From Nymphaea colorata (Eukaryota > Streptophyta > Magnoliopsida > Nymphaeales > Nymphaeaceae): a stretch of DNA of 64,000 nucleotides. Position 1 is the stretch's first letter; each line of letters starts with the position of its first letter. Location of the stretch: contig NC_045146.1 of NCBI RefSeq assembly GCF_008831285.2, positions 17,973,149-18,037,148 on the forward strand. The letters run 5' to 3'. Position numbers and translations under genes: made by a program. Shown here in pieces: positions 36,601-48,689 of the stretch. Under the pieces are notes generated by a model that ran no database searches, was not told the origin of the DNA, and saw only the letters and a program-made list of their open reading frames with translations.

Positions 36601-39600
36601 CTGAGAAAATGCAGGGATCGCGAAGAATAAATTTTAAAAACTTGATCAGGGAATGCTTGTCAATTATATCAAAGATTTCTTATCATCATGGCAAGCTCAA
36701 CCATGTTGATAGAAATGCAAGCCAGGATGTCTCACATATGTTAATACCTGATGGTGATACTCATCTACAAACTGCCATTGCCGAATATAAAGATGAAGTT
36801 TGTACGTTAGCAAAGAAGTTTTTGATATTTGTATGTACTCTTTTACCATTCATAACATGGACTTTGTTTTGTTCATTCACAGATTGCAGTTTAATTTTTT
36901 TTTGTTGCATTCCAGATCATGGAACTTGACAATGTAAAGAAAGAAGCCGACATGAATGGTTTAACAACAAGAACTGATGGTTCAAGGTGCAAATGTCTGA
37001 GTTCATTATTTGAAATTTTTTTTTATGATCATGTTGCAGATCTGAGTTTTAGTGGTTTTTTCTAGATTACCTCTTGTTGAGATCATTGTAGATGAACTTA
37101 CATATAATAAAGAACTGGTGCCTCTCTTTCTTGAGGTGAGTTGTATCAGTTAGAATAGCACTTCCCCCTTTTGCTTGTGACAGGTAATTCTTTTTGTGAT
37201 GCTTATGCAATGCAGATCCATTACACACTGATTCAGTGTCTTTTGTGTAGATTCTATCCTAATTACTCTTTGTAGTGAATAACATGTAGGAAGTCAATTT
37301 CTCATGGTTGAGTTTGTGTTCTTACAGGGGTTCACTGATCCAAAATGGAAATTGGAAATAATCTTGCAATATTTTTGGAAGTATTGTACAAAGGTAGTAC
37401 TTTCTTAGTCTTTGATTTGCTTAATTTCATTTTGATAATTGATAAGACATTTAAATTTACTAGTTGTTGCTCTTGGTTAGGTAACCTATTCTGATTTGGT
37501 TGACAAATAGGAAGGCTAATAATTTCACTAAATGAAAGTTCGAAAGATAACAAATAGAAAGGCTAGCAATTTCACTGAATGAAACTACGAAAGTCAACCC
37601 TCCCCTACATGAACAAAAAAGAGCCATAGCATAAAAAATCAAAATTTCATCTGTTCAATGTAACGACTCCCCTTGCAGCCACCAAATTATATCTTTTGGC
37701 CTGAAAAGAACAAACTTTCCATCCTATTGCCTATTCCCTCCTGAAATCTTATGGATTGGTATGCGAGATGAATTTGTGGAACGGAAGGCAAATGGTCTAA
37801 TGGATAATCAAAGGATATTTTGAAGACTCACCTCTCTTCTAAAGATAGTGCTGCAAAATTAGAAGGATGGGACATGAGACTCACTCCTTTGTTCGTGTTT
37901 CAACCACTCTTGGTCTATTGATCAGGGGTAACAAAGCCAAGGATTGTGATAGTTTACTTTGTACAATTTATTGAAGTTGTAATGAACCTTGTTGCTGCAG
38001 CTTGCATTAACTCAGCCTCTTTGTAGACTTCAAGTTTAAGTGTTTAACACCACCCAGATGTTTATAGTTAAATCCTTGTAATTCTCTCACTTGTCTCAGT
38101 TTGAAATGTGATTCCACTTTTCCTCATCGACTTTTCCAACAATAACATCAACACAGTCTGGTGACACCATTGCCAATCTTTATCATTCTTCTAGAAACTC
38201 TAAAGCTTTTGGTGTTATGAGTAATCAGCTAACCTATACTGTGATGTTATAAATATTATAGCCTACTTATCAGATAGAATGGGTTTACCTTTATATCAGT
38301 AAGTTACGAAGTATCATTATGTTAGGTGAAGAAACCAAGAATTCACATTCTTTGTCATAGATTTATCTAGCTTTTCCATTCACTGCATAACTTTGTCCTA
38401 GTCATCACTTTAGAGGATTTTATTTTCAAAACTTTGGCAGTTTTTGGGGCTTTGATGTCACTTTCAATGTGCTAAACATAATCTCCTTTCTAATGATTTT
38501 ATATGGATCTAACCTAGTGCTGTTTGACCAATTGAACTTTTAAGATTGAGAAAGGTTGCATCCTTGTTTAAAGAAAAATGTTCATGGTTACAATGGTCTA
38601 GAGAAACCATGAACCCAATAATTCAAATGCAGCAAACTTCAGGTTGTCTACAAGAACTTAGTCCTTCAAAAGAAACTTGGAAGAACCAGGTCGAGTCTCT
38701 GATACAATGTTCAATAAAATCAACATTGGAAAGGCTCTTTAAGGAAGCCCATTACAAAGAATGGTGCTCTTTAAATCAAACACGAGCACTCAAAAGTCAA
38801 AACTCAGGATAGAGGAAATGTGATTGTTAAGCAGTGAACCTAGGAGGAAACAGGAGGGCACCTTACAGACGATCAATTTGAAAGTTAAATCAGGTTGATT
38901 AGATAAATTAGACTCTCCATGCCATTCTTACAGCTAGGGATACCTTCCCCTTAAGTAACACCTTGCTGTGCCTTGCAGGACTGCATCCATGCTTTTTTTC
39001 CACCAATATACCACATGCATGCTTGCATCGGCACCTGCGCACCTACACCTGCACCGTGCACTTATGTAACGGGTTCCACAAAAATCACCAGTATCGTTTC
39101 CTTTTTAATCTATAACTTTGGAATGTGCTGAATAAAGTCAGGAAAATGGCTGTAAAATGTCTGCGTTTATGTCACAACTGAAATGTATTTAATGTCCATT
39201 ATTACTTGACAGTTTTTCTTCTTTCTTCTGAGCTTTATTTTCGTTCAATGAGCTAATAGTGTCCTTACTAACGGCTCAATTGGTTAATTTTGTGATTGTT
39301 CCTGGCGTATCATTTAGAGTTTGGTACGCACCAGGAGATCAAATAATTCAACAGAAGATGGAACGCTTACTGGTCTGTTGCAATATTTTTTAAACGGAAC
39401 TAGCACAAAAACTGTCATCAAGAAACTCAGCATGGAAATTGTCCAATTGCTTTTGGCACATGCATTTCAGGTAAATTTCTCTTCTTTATGGCTTGGCCGA
39501 GTCATCAGCCTGCATTTGTATATTTTATTATCCAAATTTAAGATGTCAATGAAATTCTTAGTCTGTATGTCTTTACCATTTGTATCTCATATCAATACAT

Positions 39601-41182
39601 TTTTGTCACCTGATGAACAGGTAGCCAACTTTAAAATATCAACTTACATGCCGGGCGGCTGTTTCATCTACATGTTCTTTGGGAAAATATGTTTGGTTTG
39701 TAAACATGAAAGCCATTAAATTGTTGCTGGAAGCCTGGAACCAAATAGGAACTTTTCATGGATTGGAAATGTTTCAAGTTTCAAGCCATTATGTACGGTC
39801 ATTATCCCTCAGTGTCTTGAAGACAACCTGTAGACAATCTTCTCCCCTGAAACTTATCAGAAGATCAGTCAGTTAGCTTCCCACCACATAATTTTTTGAG
39901 GCTCTCCCTTCCAGATTGGATCCCTTTTTGTCATTATATCTCATGCAATTATATACTGTCTATTTAAGTGTAACTGATACTTGACTTGCGTGATTCAAGC
40001 TTGGCTTGACAGTCCCAGGCTAAGACAAGATTGTGCATTGTGCAGATAGCTTATTTGGAACTAATGTTCTGAGAGTTAATTCATGTAACTATTTATTGTT
40101 TCTCATCACTTCTTTTCTGCTTCTCCATTTTACAGGCCTTTCTCTCTATACAAATATTTGCAAAGCAATTCACCTTTTCTTGTAAAAAGATGGGTTTATG
40201 TGGCTCCCTTGTAGAGATATGCAAGAACTTGCAGTTGGTCTTTGCTAGTCTTAAAAAAGTTGATGAGTAAGTTCTCTTTTCATGTCCCATCTTGGTTCTG
40301 AAGTTGCTGATTGGATTATTTCTTGCATAATTCTCTTAATAGTTTTAATTCAAATATGGTGTATCAAGCATCTTATTGGAGTCGTTGACACATTTGATTA
40401 TGCTATGTTTTTTTCTTAGCGGATGTAGGGTTAATAGTTATCTTTTGTCGAGCATGTTGCATTGGTCGAAACTGGTCGCTGTACTGTAGAATCAGTGGAA
40501 AGACGAATCTAGTACGAAAAAAAATGGAAGAGAGAAGAGGTTTTTAATATATTTTAAAGAGAAGATCATAATCTGGTGTACATATCCGAGAAGGAAATAT
40601 ATTTGACAACAAAAAATAAAAAGATTGCTACGGGCCACATGGGTGAACATATCGAAACTGCTTCCCGTCTCCTGTCTTTGGAAAGAAGTGAGACGTCTAG
40701 ATTCTAAGCATGGCCTTGCGGTGACCTCCTTAAGGTCACATCTTTCCATGTACAAAATTAGAGCAATATCCCTTGGGGTTGGAGTATGGTGCACTTTCTC
40801 ATATGAAAAGCAAACAAAGTTTATGTGCTCTGTTTTCGAGAGTTAAAGGGAAATTGTACTATCAAATTAGGAAAAATGAACATAATACTAAACAATGTCA
40901 TTGTTGAGAGCATCCGTATTGGAGCCATATCGTTTTTCCTGAAGACGGCATACTCTTGATTTCACTAAATCAGGTCCCTGTTGGGTTATGTTGAATATGA
41001 TACTGGAGCTTCATTTCTCTTGTAGAAGTGTTCTGCCTGAGTAGACCTTATCATGACAGCGTGCCATTTAAACTCGGAATGTTCTCTTCCTGTTTTCTCG
41101 TTTTTGCAGGAAAATGGAGATCATACCTTTCGCAAAAGAGGCTCTGTTCACAGCGGCCGTTCTTAGCTCAGGCAAATGCTAA
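30615..41182 (+). CDS. SNI1: SNI1-like negative regulator of systemic acquired resistance, 15 exons
   Basis: Exons: 30615-30732, 30868-30934, 32196-32289, 33315-33398, 33523-33615, 35735-35806, 36289-36370, 36453-36502, 36615-36830, 36916-36986, 37066-37135, 37328-37393, 39318-39470, 40136-40266, 41110-41182; all phases join, giving 479 residues. Recognised from order and wording of segments: N-terminal SLSEENLMAMLESSG and RDLHED, then KMYDAVFQILKDGS-LEL, AWSPFNFGS, LPLVEIIVDELTY, GFTDPKWKLEIILQYFWKY, and EIVQLLLAHAFQ. In Arabidopsis SNI1 is a nuclear leucine-rich/armadillo-like protein that represses immune gene expression and homologous recombination and works with the SMC5/6 complex. It has no catalytic motif. 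Exon 2 uses a weak donor (TG then GTCTCT at 30935), chosen because it alone keeps frame with exon 3 and matches the family text TP-x-T-x-KM. It is somewhat longer than the Arabidopsis protein (about 430 residues, from memory). Confidence 0.82.
33616..35734. other. Intron 5 of SNI1-like gene
   Basis: A 2.1-kb AT-rich intron with long pyrimidine runs (34380-34530). I see no coding signal or clear transposon. Confidence 0.6.
37394..39317. other. Intron 12 of SNI1-like gene
   Basis: A 1.9-kb intron. It contains a roughly 51-base imperfect tandem duplication at about 37502-37600 (GCTA-AATTTCACT-AATGAAA words). The 88-codon open frame at 38546-38812 shows no recognisable motif. Confidence 0.6.
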
Positions 41183-42054
41183 CATTTGGAGAAGGCGTCT
41201 CTGTTTTGCTCGTCTCGTGCCAAAGAGAAGGTTCAAACAGGACTCTGTAATCCAGCACAGACAGGTTACTGGAGACGATGGGTCTGTTATGGTTCCGGTC
41301 TGGTTCTGATATACGTTTTAGAACAAGCCTAAATGCGAACAAAATTCCGGTACTGGTGCACATAAATGTCATGTCTTGAGCAGGTCGGACCGGCGTTTGG
41401 CAGCTTTGGCCTCGAAAAAAGTCAAGTCCAAGTTTGAATTTGAAACTAAATCCGAGTAATTGACTTGGTGGATGTCAGGCCTGGATCATTTCTCTCTGGT
41501 AGTGAGATCGGGATGACTGAAAGGCTTGGTGATAGCCCTAGAAATTGGGTATCCTCCTACCTGCATTTACGTCCCCCACAGAAGAGGCCTGTCATATCTG
41601 AATGAAGTTATCAGTCTCTGGGCTGTTGCATGAATCGCCATAAAAGCTGCTACACCATCAAGGCGTGGCCCCTGCCGTGATAGCCATTAATTGCCTCTGG
41701 CCATTAATTGCGTATCTATTGCTGAAAGAAGATTTTATTTAACAGTCTAGTTCTTCCATTTTAGTTTTAGTTCAGTTGTCAAATCCATTTATTCTCTTTT
41801 CCTAAGAAACAAACTTACAACAGACGTATGTGTAAAATTAAACAAAACTATAACAGGCCTAACATTGTGTTTTTTAATAAATAATATGAAAAATATAAAA
41901 TTTTCTTGTTATAAAATAATAATATTGGCAGTATAAAGGCAGTAGGAAACATGGATCATTAGAGGTGGAGCGGGTGGTAAAAAGAGATTGTGAAGAATGT
42001 CAGCTCGTTCGAGTGAGTGGTTGAATCAAGCTCATCGTTTTACACCCTCAAAGC

Positions 42055-42365
42055 TTAAGGGGGCGTTTGGATGACGCTTTAGAACTGCCTTTTTGAGGGT
42101 AAAAGTCTGTTCTGCATATATAATGCTTTAAAGGTTCTGTGATAGTCGAGACAATGATTTTTACAAATCCACTTTTGAAAAATTGTGTTTTGAAAAGGAA
42201 CTGTGTGTGTATGTGTGTGTATGTATGTATATATATATATACATATATGAATGCTTTTTTATGTGTCACTCTAAGACTTCCAAACAAGTCCCAAGAAAAG
42301 GGAGGAAAAGTTAAATTTATGTTTTGTTTTTTAAACTTTGCCATCGAAACGCTACCTAAACATTT
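42055..42365. mobile_element. Possible MITE
   Basis: The left edge reads GGGGGCGTTTGGATGACGCTTT, and the right side has ATCGAAACGCTACCTAAAC, which is roughly its inverted counterpart. The interior holds GT/TA repeats. GGGGCGTTTGG-type ends are common in hAT-like plant MITEs. No target-site duplication was confirmed. Confidence 0.3.
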
Positions 42366-44754
42366 TCATGATGCGTGTTTTCATCTCACGACCGAGCGAC
42401 TTTTTTTTCTCTCAAAATAATCTGCTTGATTAAGTGGACCGTCTATTTATCGAGAGTTTCTCCACGAAAGATATAAAAGAAAAAAAAAAGAGGTTGGCCG
42501 TAGAAAACAGTTGTCAGTTGGAAACCATGGGCTGTGGGCTTTGGTCGGCCATGTAAATTGGCAGAGAATCCCCTGTCGTCCTCATCTGCCCTTCACTTAG
42601 CCTGTACCCTTGGGCTACCCCACATGGTTCCCGTACGAGACGCCCTCGAGGAACGCAAAAAATTCGATCAATCATGCCATGTTAACCTACTGGATCGAGA
42701 CGTTAATGTTTTCATAAAATTATATATATATATAAATATATGTATGGTTTTCCTTTTTCATGGTTAGTACGGAAGGTGACTGATTCTCGAAAAGCAAAGC
42801 AAATCGGTCTTCTTAGATCGGCAAGATATCGTTACTGTTTTATTATATAAGAGACCAATATGCGCGAATCTGTCGCAGGAGCTGGTCCGTCCAAAACGAA
42901 TCACGTTGATCCAGGAAAACACCTCTTCTGGGGTTACCCCATATTCGTTGCAAACAAAGAAGTATGTAAAAATGGATCATGTTGGTCATGCTCTATTGTC
43001 GTGACTAGTTTTAGAAAATAAAAATTCAATTTGATTTTTCATCTTCTTCATAAATTAACCGGTTGCATGAGAGTAGTACATGTTTAAGACGATGCAGATG
43101 TGAACATGTGGCGTTCAATGCAGCAGGTGCTGCTTAAGATTGACTGCAATCTAGTCCTTTCTAGTCAGTATTTTCTGATGGATGGCCAGGGCTGGGCAGC
43201 TTAATAAATGCCTTTGTTTATATTTGCAATTTTTTTTAGCGATTTAAAACTTTTGTAGCTGTGGTTACCCAGAAAAGGGAAGGTAATTCCTGTCATGTAT
43301 TTAAGTCAAAGATGATAGAAGGTATGAATTCTTATCATCTTTTGGGCGTTAAAGAGTTGTCATTTTCATTTCGGGTAAAAAGAATGTGGGGAGGGAAAAA
43401 AAAGCGAAAAATGAAACTAATGGACCACAATGGAGGAAGGCAATGTATTGAATGAAGAAGAAACGAAGGAGATGAAAATGAAAGTACTTGGACATTTATT
43501 TTCCAATTGGTAAAGAAACAAAACTTCAGGACCGGCTCCACATCTACAGGCTGGGATTGATTCTGCGCAATATATAACCAAGCTGAACTGAGCTTATGAA
43601 AGTGCTATTGTTCTCCAGTAAAGTTTCTGACAACCTTTCTTCGATTCAAGCTTCGAACAATCGCGGGTCTGGTTTCGAGGCTGCTTTGCGCTAGGTGAAG
43701 CTCGTCTTCGATAATTTGTCTTTGTCTTGACTGAAGAACTTTTCTGTATTCTCCCCTTGTCTTTTTGAGACGGAGACAAGTTTTGTCCACTATTTGTTTG
43801 ATTGCGAGGATAAACCCTTTTCTAATATGAGTTAAAATTTCACCCGATACAAAATTTTCTCGAGTAAAAAGCTACCTTGCTCTTTTAAATTCGCCTCTTA
43901 TTGTTGGAGCACAAGTATCGATAAAGTGTTTTCACGAGTAAAACAAGCACATGAGGCTCAAGAACTGGTGGATCCCACCACCATTTGGGGCACATGGTGT
44001 TCCTAGTGTGGGCCGAGGGGCGTTCAAGTGATCTGCTACGAGAAAGTGATATGACGAAAAGCAGGACATATTCATTGGAATGCTATGGCTTCTAGTTTCC
44101 CTGAGGAAGCCATTGAAGAAAAAGTTGTAAGATTAAGTGGAAGTTTTTATCGACGTGCCTCGTTTCAATGAGGGAGCAAGATAAACTAAGAGTTTGATTG
44201 TTGATAAGAGATAAAAAAGAAAGCAAATGAAAAGCTTTTTCCATAGTATCAGCACCACACCGTAAAGTGGTTGGTAGTGCTCTGCTCCCAGGCCTAAGTG
44301 TCAAAAGCAAAAGAACTGAAAGAAAAGAGAAGGCATATTCTTTCTTTCCAAGGGGAACATGAACAGAACCAACTGTTCTCTGGAACATTAGAAGACAAAC
44401 CCAGTCAGATCCAAGTCAACCCATATTTCAGTCCAGGGACTCGTTTTCCCTGCACTGACAAACGAAGACGAGGACAAATTGTCCAAGGAAAACTTGTTTT
44501 GCTTTCCTTTTTTTACTCATTCACCATGTTCAATTATATATAACCGGAATTCATCTCCGTGCTCGTCTCCGTCCAATTATGCATCCCTCACAGGGCTGTA
44601 TGTATTATTTTCTCCCATTCACGAGACTGTACGTGGCTGTCTGGACTCCCCCACTTTAATACTTCTTCCACCTCTCTCTCTGTGTTTTGGGGTTGCAAAC
44701 TTGGCTGCGCTAGTTAAACTTCTCACGTCTCTGTTAATGCATTGCCATCTCAAC

Positions 44755-44860
44755 AGCATAAAATTTCGAGGTAATGGTCAAGAAGCTCTCACAGTGCGAG
44801 GTTTGAACCTATGACCAGTAGGTTCACTGAACAGAGCCGTCCTCTACTACCGTAACAAGG
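44755..44860 (-). mobile_element. tRNA-derived SINE remnant
   Basis: On the minus strand a B-box-like GGTTCAAACCT (about 44797-44807) lies some 40 bases after an A-box-like GGTAGTAGAGGAC. This is the spacing of an RNA polymerase III promoter, but no tRNA cloverleaf can be folded. It lies directly upstream of the peroxidase start. Confidence 0.35.
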
Positions 44861-44868
44861 GGAAGGAG

Positions 44869-46550
44869 ATGCCGCCTTTCGCCACCAACATCTGCGCATT
44901 GGTTTGCCTCTGCTCCTTGGTACAAGTTTCCGACCAACTCTCCGTCGATTTCTACTCGAAATCATGTCCCAAGCTGGAGCAGCTCGTCTTCTCCGTCGCG
45001 TCTCAGCGGTTCAAGGAAGCTCCCGTGTCGGGGCCGTCAACCATTCGCCTCTTCTTTCATGATTGCTTCGTCGATGTATTATGATCATTCTCTCTCTATC
45101 TCTCTCTGTTGTTCTTGGTATTCTTCGTTTGATCATTAATGGAGCTGCTTGTTGGTGGGAGTCAGGGGTGCGATGCGTCCATTCTGATAAGTGGGAGGGG
45201 GACGGAGAGGGAGGCGTTCGACAACAGGAACCTGGCAGTGGAGGCGTTCGAGACCGTGAACAGGGCGAAGGCGGTGGTGGAGGCCAACTGCCCCGGCGTC
45301 GTCTCCTGCGCTGACATCCTCGCAATCGCCGCTCGAGATTTCGTCCATCTGGTACCAACCAACTCCATTCTCCCCTTCCTCTGCTGACGCTTCTTATCTT
45401 TGGTTGTTTTCTCTGAGCATCCATTCCGCTGCCTTCCACGACTTGCGCAGAGAGAATGATCGATCACCTCTCTCTGATATGACCACATGAGACTGCTAAC
45501 GCACAGAGAACCCCTACCGCCCCTAAAAGTTGAACGGACGGCGTCTCCGGCCACCTGCTCTTTCCCTTCTTTTTCTTTTCCGTCCGTCGAACTTTAAAAG
45601 CGAAAAATTGAGGCCGTAAGAGCATTTGGCTTCGAATAAATTACTCGTGTACGATTGTTTGATTGTCAACCTTTTTCAAGAAAAACAAAAGCCCATTCTT
45701 TGGAATCGAAAAGCCAAAATGAAGAACCCGTACGTACTCACACGTTCTTGCATGCGTGCATGCTTGTTTGTACATGTGCATGTGTCCTTGGTATATATAT
45801 ATATATATGCGTCTCCCTTAGAATTGTTGAGTTCTTAATCTCTTGTAAGATCTCATTTTAACAATGAATAATGTGTAAATTTCTTTTTCTTTTGTTTTGT
45901 TAAAGGCGTTAGTATATGTCTATATACTGTACATTTTTTTATATGCCTGAGTTTGTAAAATGTGATGATTTTAGGCAGGTGGGCCAAACTATCCGGTGAT
46001 GAAAGGAAGGAGAGACGGGACAATTTCACTGGCATCCCGTGTGAGAAATAATATGCCCCGTCCAAATTCTACCGTAGACGAACTTCTCCGGCTGTTTTCC
46101 AGCAAAGGGCTGAACAAGTCGGACCTGGTTGCACTCTCCGGCGCACACACGATTGGGTTCGTCCACTGCGACCAGTTCGTGAACCGGCTTTACGACTTCC
46201 ATCACACCAAGCAGCCGGACCCGTCCATGGAGCCTAGGCTCCTCAAGGCTCTGCGGATGACGTGCCCGCCCGCCGGCGGCAACACCGACGTCGTCGCTCC
46301 CTGTGATGTAATGACTCCGTTCACCTTTGATCACATGTATTATGGGAATTTAGAGGCCAAGATGGGGATTCTAGCGACTGACCAAGCTCTCTTTCTAGAT
46401 CCAAGGACTAAAGAACTGGTGCAAATGCTGGGGAAGGACAAGGTCAGGTTCTTTCAGGCTTTTTCGCAAGGAATGGAAAAGATGGGAGTCATTGGGATTA
46501 AAGTGGGAAAGTTAGGGGAGATTAGGAAAAACTGCAGCAGGCACAATTGA
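44869..46550 (+). CDS. Class III peroxidase, peroxidase 19-like
   Basis: Exons 44869-45075, 45166-45351 and 45975-46550 give 322 residues. This is a secreted haem peroxidase that oxidises phenolics or generates reactive oxygen with H2O2 in the wall or apoplast. A signal peptide covers about residues 1-22; the mature part starts near [12 protein letters not shown]. Distal haem pocket [10 protein letters not shown] has Arg60 and His64; GCDASIL follows; [14 protein letters not shown] is the conserved helix; [15 protein letters not shown] carries proximal His189; the tail ends GEIRKNCS, with FDHMYY and [11 protein letters not shown] typical of the family. The motifs [17 protein letters not shown] and [10 protein letters not shown] match Arabidopsis peroxidase 19 closely. 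The two introns fall at FVD/GCDAS and HL/AGGP, classical positions; the third intron common in this family, near the proximal His, is absent. All catalytic residues are intact. Confidence 0.93.
45796..45808. repeat. Short (TA)n tract
   Basis: Six or so TA units in intron 2 of the peroxidase gene. Confidence 0.7.
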
Positions 46551-48680
46551 CCAATAAATTTTCCATGTTAACCTCCTTTTTTTACTATCTATTTCTTTTT
46601 AGGCAATGACATGATCATATTTATCCAGCAGCCTGCTTCCCCACTTCTGGTTTTCTTCCGGATCTTCAGGCCGCTTTCCTAGATCCCTCGGCTTATGCTT
46701 ATATACATATTGCTTTTCAATACCGACTGGGTGTTTGGTGTTTGATTGGTGGAGGAGAACGCCTGAGACAAAGTCTACCATGGAAAGAGTCTACCATTTA
46801 ACATGTAAAAAATGTACCCATGTACTCAAATATCTGTTCCATTAAGCAGATCTTAAAATAATTCTAGATGCTCTGTCTCAAACCTTTTCTACCATGATTC
46901 AAACACGCCCTTACTACATAGCTTGTTGCTTTTCTTTTCTTGGTTTGTGTGTGGACATGATTATTTGTCTATAAATTATTGGCCGAACGCTTTCTTGTTC
47001 TCAATGCTGATAAAAGCTGCCCGGTTTTTGGGTTTTTGTTTTTCTGGGAGTGCGCCGGAGTGGCTGTTACTGTAAGAGAAGGTGTGTTTGAACTACCATG
47101 TCTGTTCTGGTTGACGTGGTGTGAGTGAAGAGCCACCATTTGAATTTAGGTTGATCGGATCATGTGGAACTGGACTGGTTGAGCCCACTTGCTGCACGCT
47201 GGTCAGCTCTTGGACAACTTTTCAGGCGGGAAGGCCTGAAGGCCATTGAATAGAGTTGTGGGGAGCGTCGTCTTATGTCTTGGAGCGAACTCAAACAAGG
47301 ATTGAAGCGTCTTCTTGGTGTTTTCTTCTGCTTGTCATTGCCGTGTGGATTCCGGTTTCTTTTATTTCTGTCATTTAAGCTGCTGATGCTGGGGGATTTT
47401 GCCTCAGGATTTGATTGGTGGTGTGGTCCATTAAAAGTTGAAATATTAACATATATAATAAGAACTTGTCCTCTCACTTGCGCCCTTCTTGAAAAACGTG
47501 GCTCAGTAGCGGAGATACATGGAGGCTGGTGCGAGCCACCGCCTATGCCGGCCATCAAAATTTCACTGGAAAATGGAAATGACATTGTTGATGTTGCGAT
47601 GACTTAAAAAGTATATGGAGCTTACACATCAGACCTGTGCTAGTGACTTCAGTGCCCTTTAGATAAAAATCATAAAATATCCTAACTCTTCCACTTCCTT
47701 CACTCTATCTCTCTCCTCCCCATGAGTTCTCTTTAGTTATGTTGTTCACTTATGAAGCTTTTGGGTTTTCATGTATGTAATGTGTGCTGAACTGAATGTA
47801 CCTATTGAGAAAGGCAATAAGAAACAAACGTGAACTATGATTGTCATACCACGCCCTTTTTGCATTCCAATGCCCGGTTGCAGGGGAAGTTTGATGGACA
47901 GAACGTTCTTCATTTCAGGTGAAGTATGTGCCCCTTTCATACACAGGAGAAACAATCCACAAACAACTTCTAATTGAGGGTGTGATTCATAATGTGAAGT
48001 CGCTGCCCCACTATTTTGGGCTTCAGACTCTGATGGCTGTAAACGGTAGATGTACGATTCTTAGTTCATAAGTATCCAAATTTTTACCGAGGTCTTGAAG
48101 TATCTTTGGATCAAAGGGGAAGAGGGAAAAGGAAGAGGCCATTCCACCAAAGGTCATGGTTGAAGGAAAAGTTGAACCATGTACTAGAACAAAATTATCT
48201 CTTTTTCATGTAAAAATGGGTGAAATAAATTACATTTGCACTAAGAGCAGTCGCATAGTTGATGGGGCAAGCATAGGTGTAGAAAGTGTGTTCTTTGTTT
48301 GTTTTAGTGGGTGCTATTTTTCTGGACTGTAGAAAATGAAATCATGACACTCGAACAAAAGGGTGCACCATACCTTACCTAGGTCCCAACACAACTCAGG
48401 ACGCAGGAGGAACCCGTTGGTAGGGAAATGAAGGGCGCCTTTGGGCCTCCGAGCAATGGAGTAACCTCCGGCTCACCTGAAATTATACCTCCGGCTCACC
48501 TGAAATTATATTATTAATGAATGATGTGTAAAAATAAAGACTTTCTTCAATGGAAATGAAGAAAGTCCCACTCTTCAGCACGTCCAAGATGCCCTTTTTT
48601 TCCTCGTTTCTTTCTGACGGGCTGTCCTACCATTAGTCTAATCTCATTTACCCAAGGCATTTGCATCCTTTCATTACTGC
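46551..48680. other. Gene-free stretch downstream of peroxidase
   Basis: No gene recognised. Around 47500-47570 there is a GTAGCGGAGATACATGGAGG...CATCAAAATTTCACTGG stretch resembling common plant transposon-derived repeats. The two overlapping open frames at 47160-47607 lie on opposite strands of this stretch and show no motif. Confidence 0.5.
48440..48514. repeat. SINE-like 3' relic with 24-base duplication
   Basis: ACCTCCGGCTCACCTGAAAT followed by TAT occurs twice in a row. The preceding text (GGGCGCCTTTGGGCCTCCGAGC) and the CTCACC-GAAA ending resemble the relics at 23690-23815 and 61455-61602. Confidence 0.5.
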
Positions 48681-48689
48681 AATTTTTGG

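Larger units (their letters stand above)
41183..44868. other. Spacer between SNI1-like gene and peroxidase
   Basis: No gene recognised. It contains the possible MITE at 42055-42365, a (TA)n tract near 42721 and a tRNA-like SINE remnant at 44755-44860. A TATA-like ATTATATATAACC lies at 44532-44544, 325 bases before the peroxidase ATG; whether it is used is unknown. Confidence 0.5.

Noticed and set aside
38546-38812. 88-residue open frame in intron 12 of the SNI1-like gene
   Set aside because: No motif, and it lies in an intron whose flanking exons join in frame without it.
47160-47607. Overlapping 110- and 141-residue open frames on opposite strands
   Set aside because: No domain, signal peptide or splice context is visible, and the 3' part overlaps a transposon-like repeat.
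46996-48060. Possible peroxidase or GDSL paralogue remnants after the peroxidase gene
   Set aside because: I looked for HDCF, GCDAS, GDS and WDxxHP motifs on both strands and saw none.
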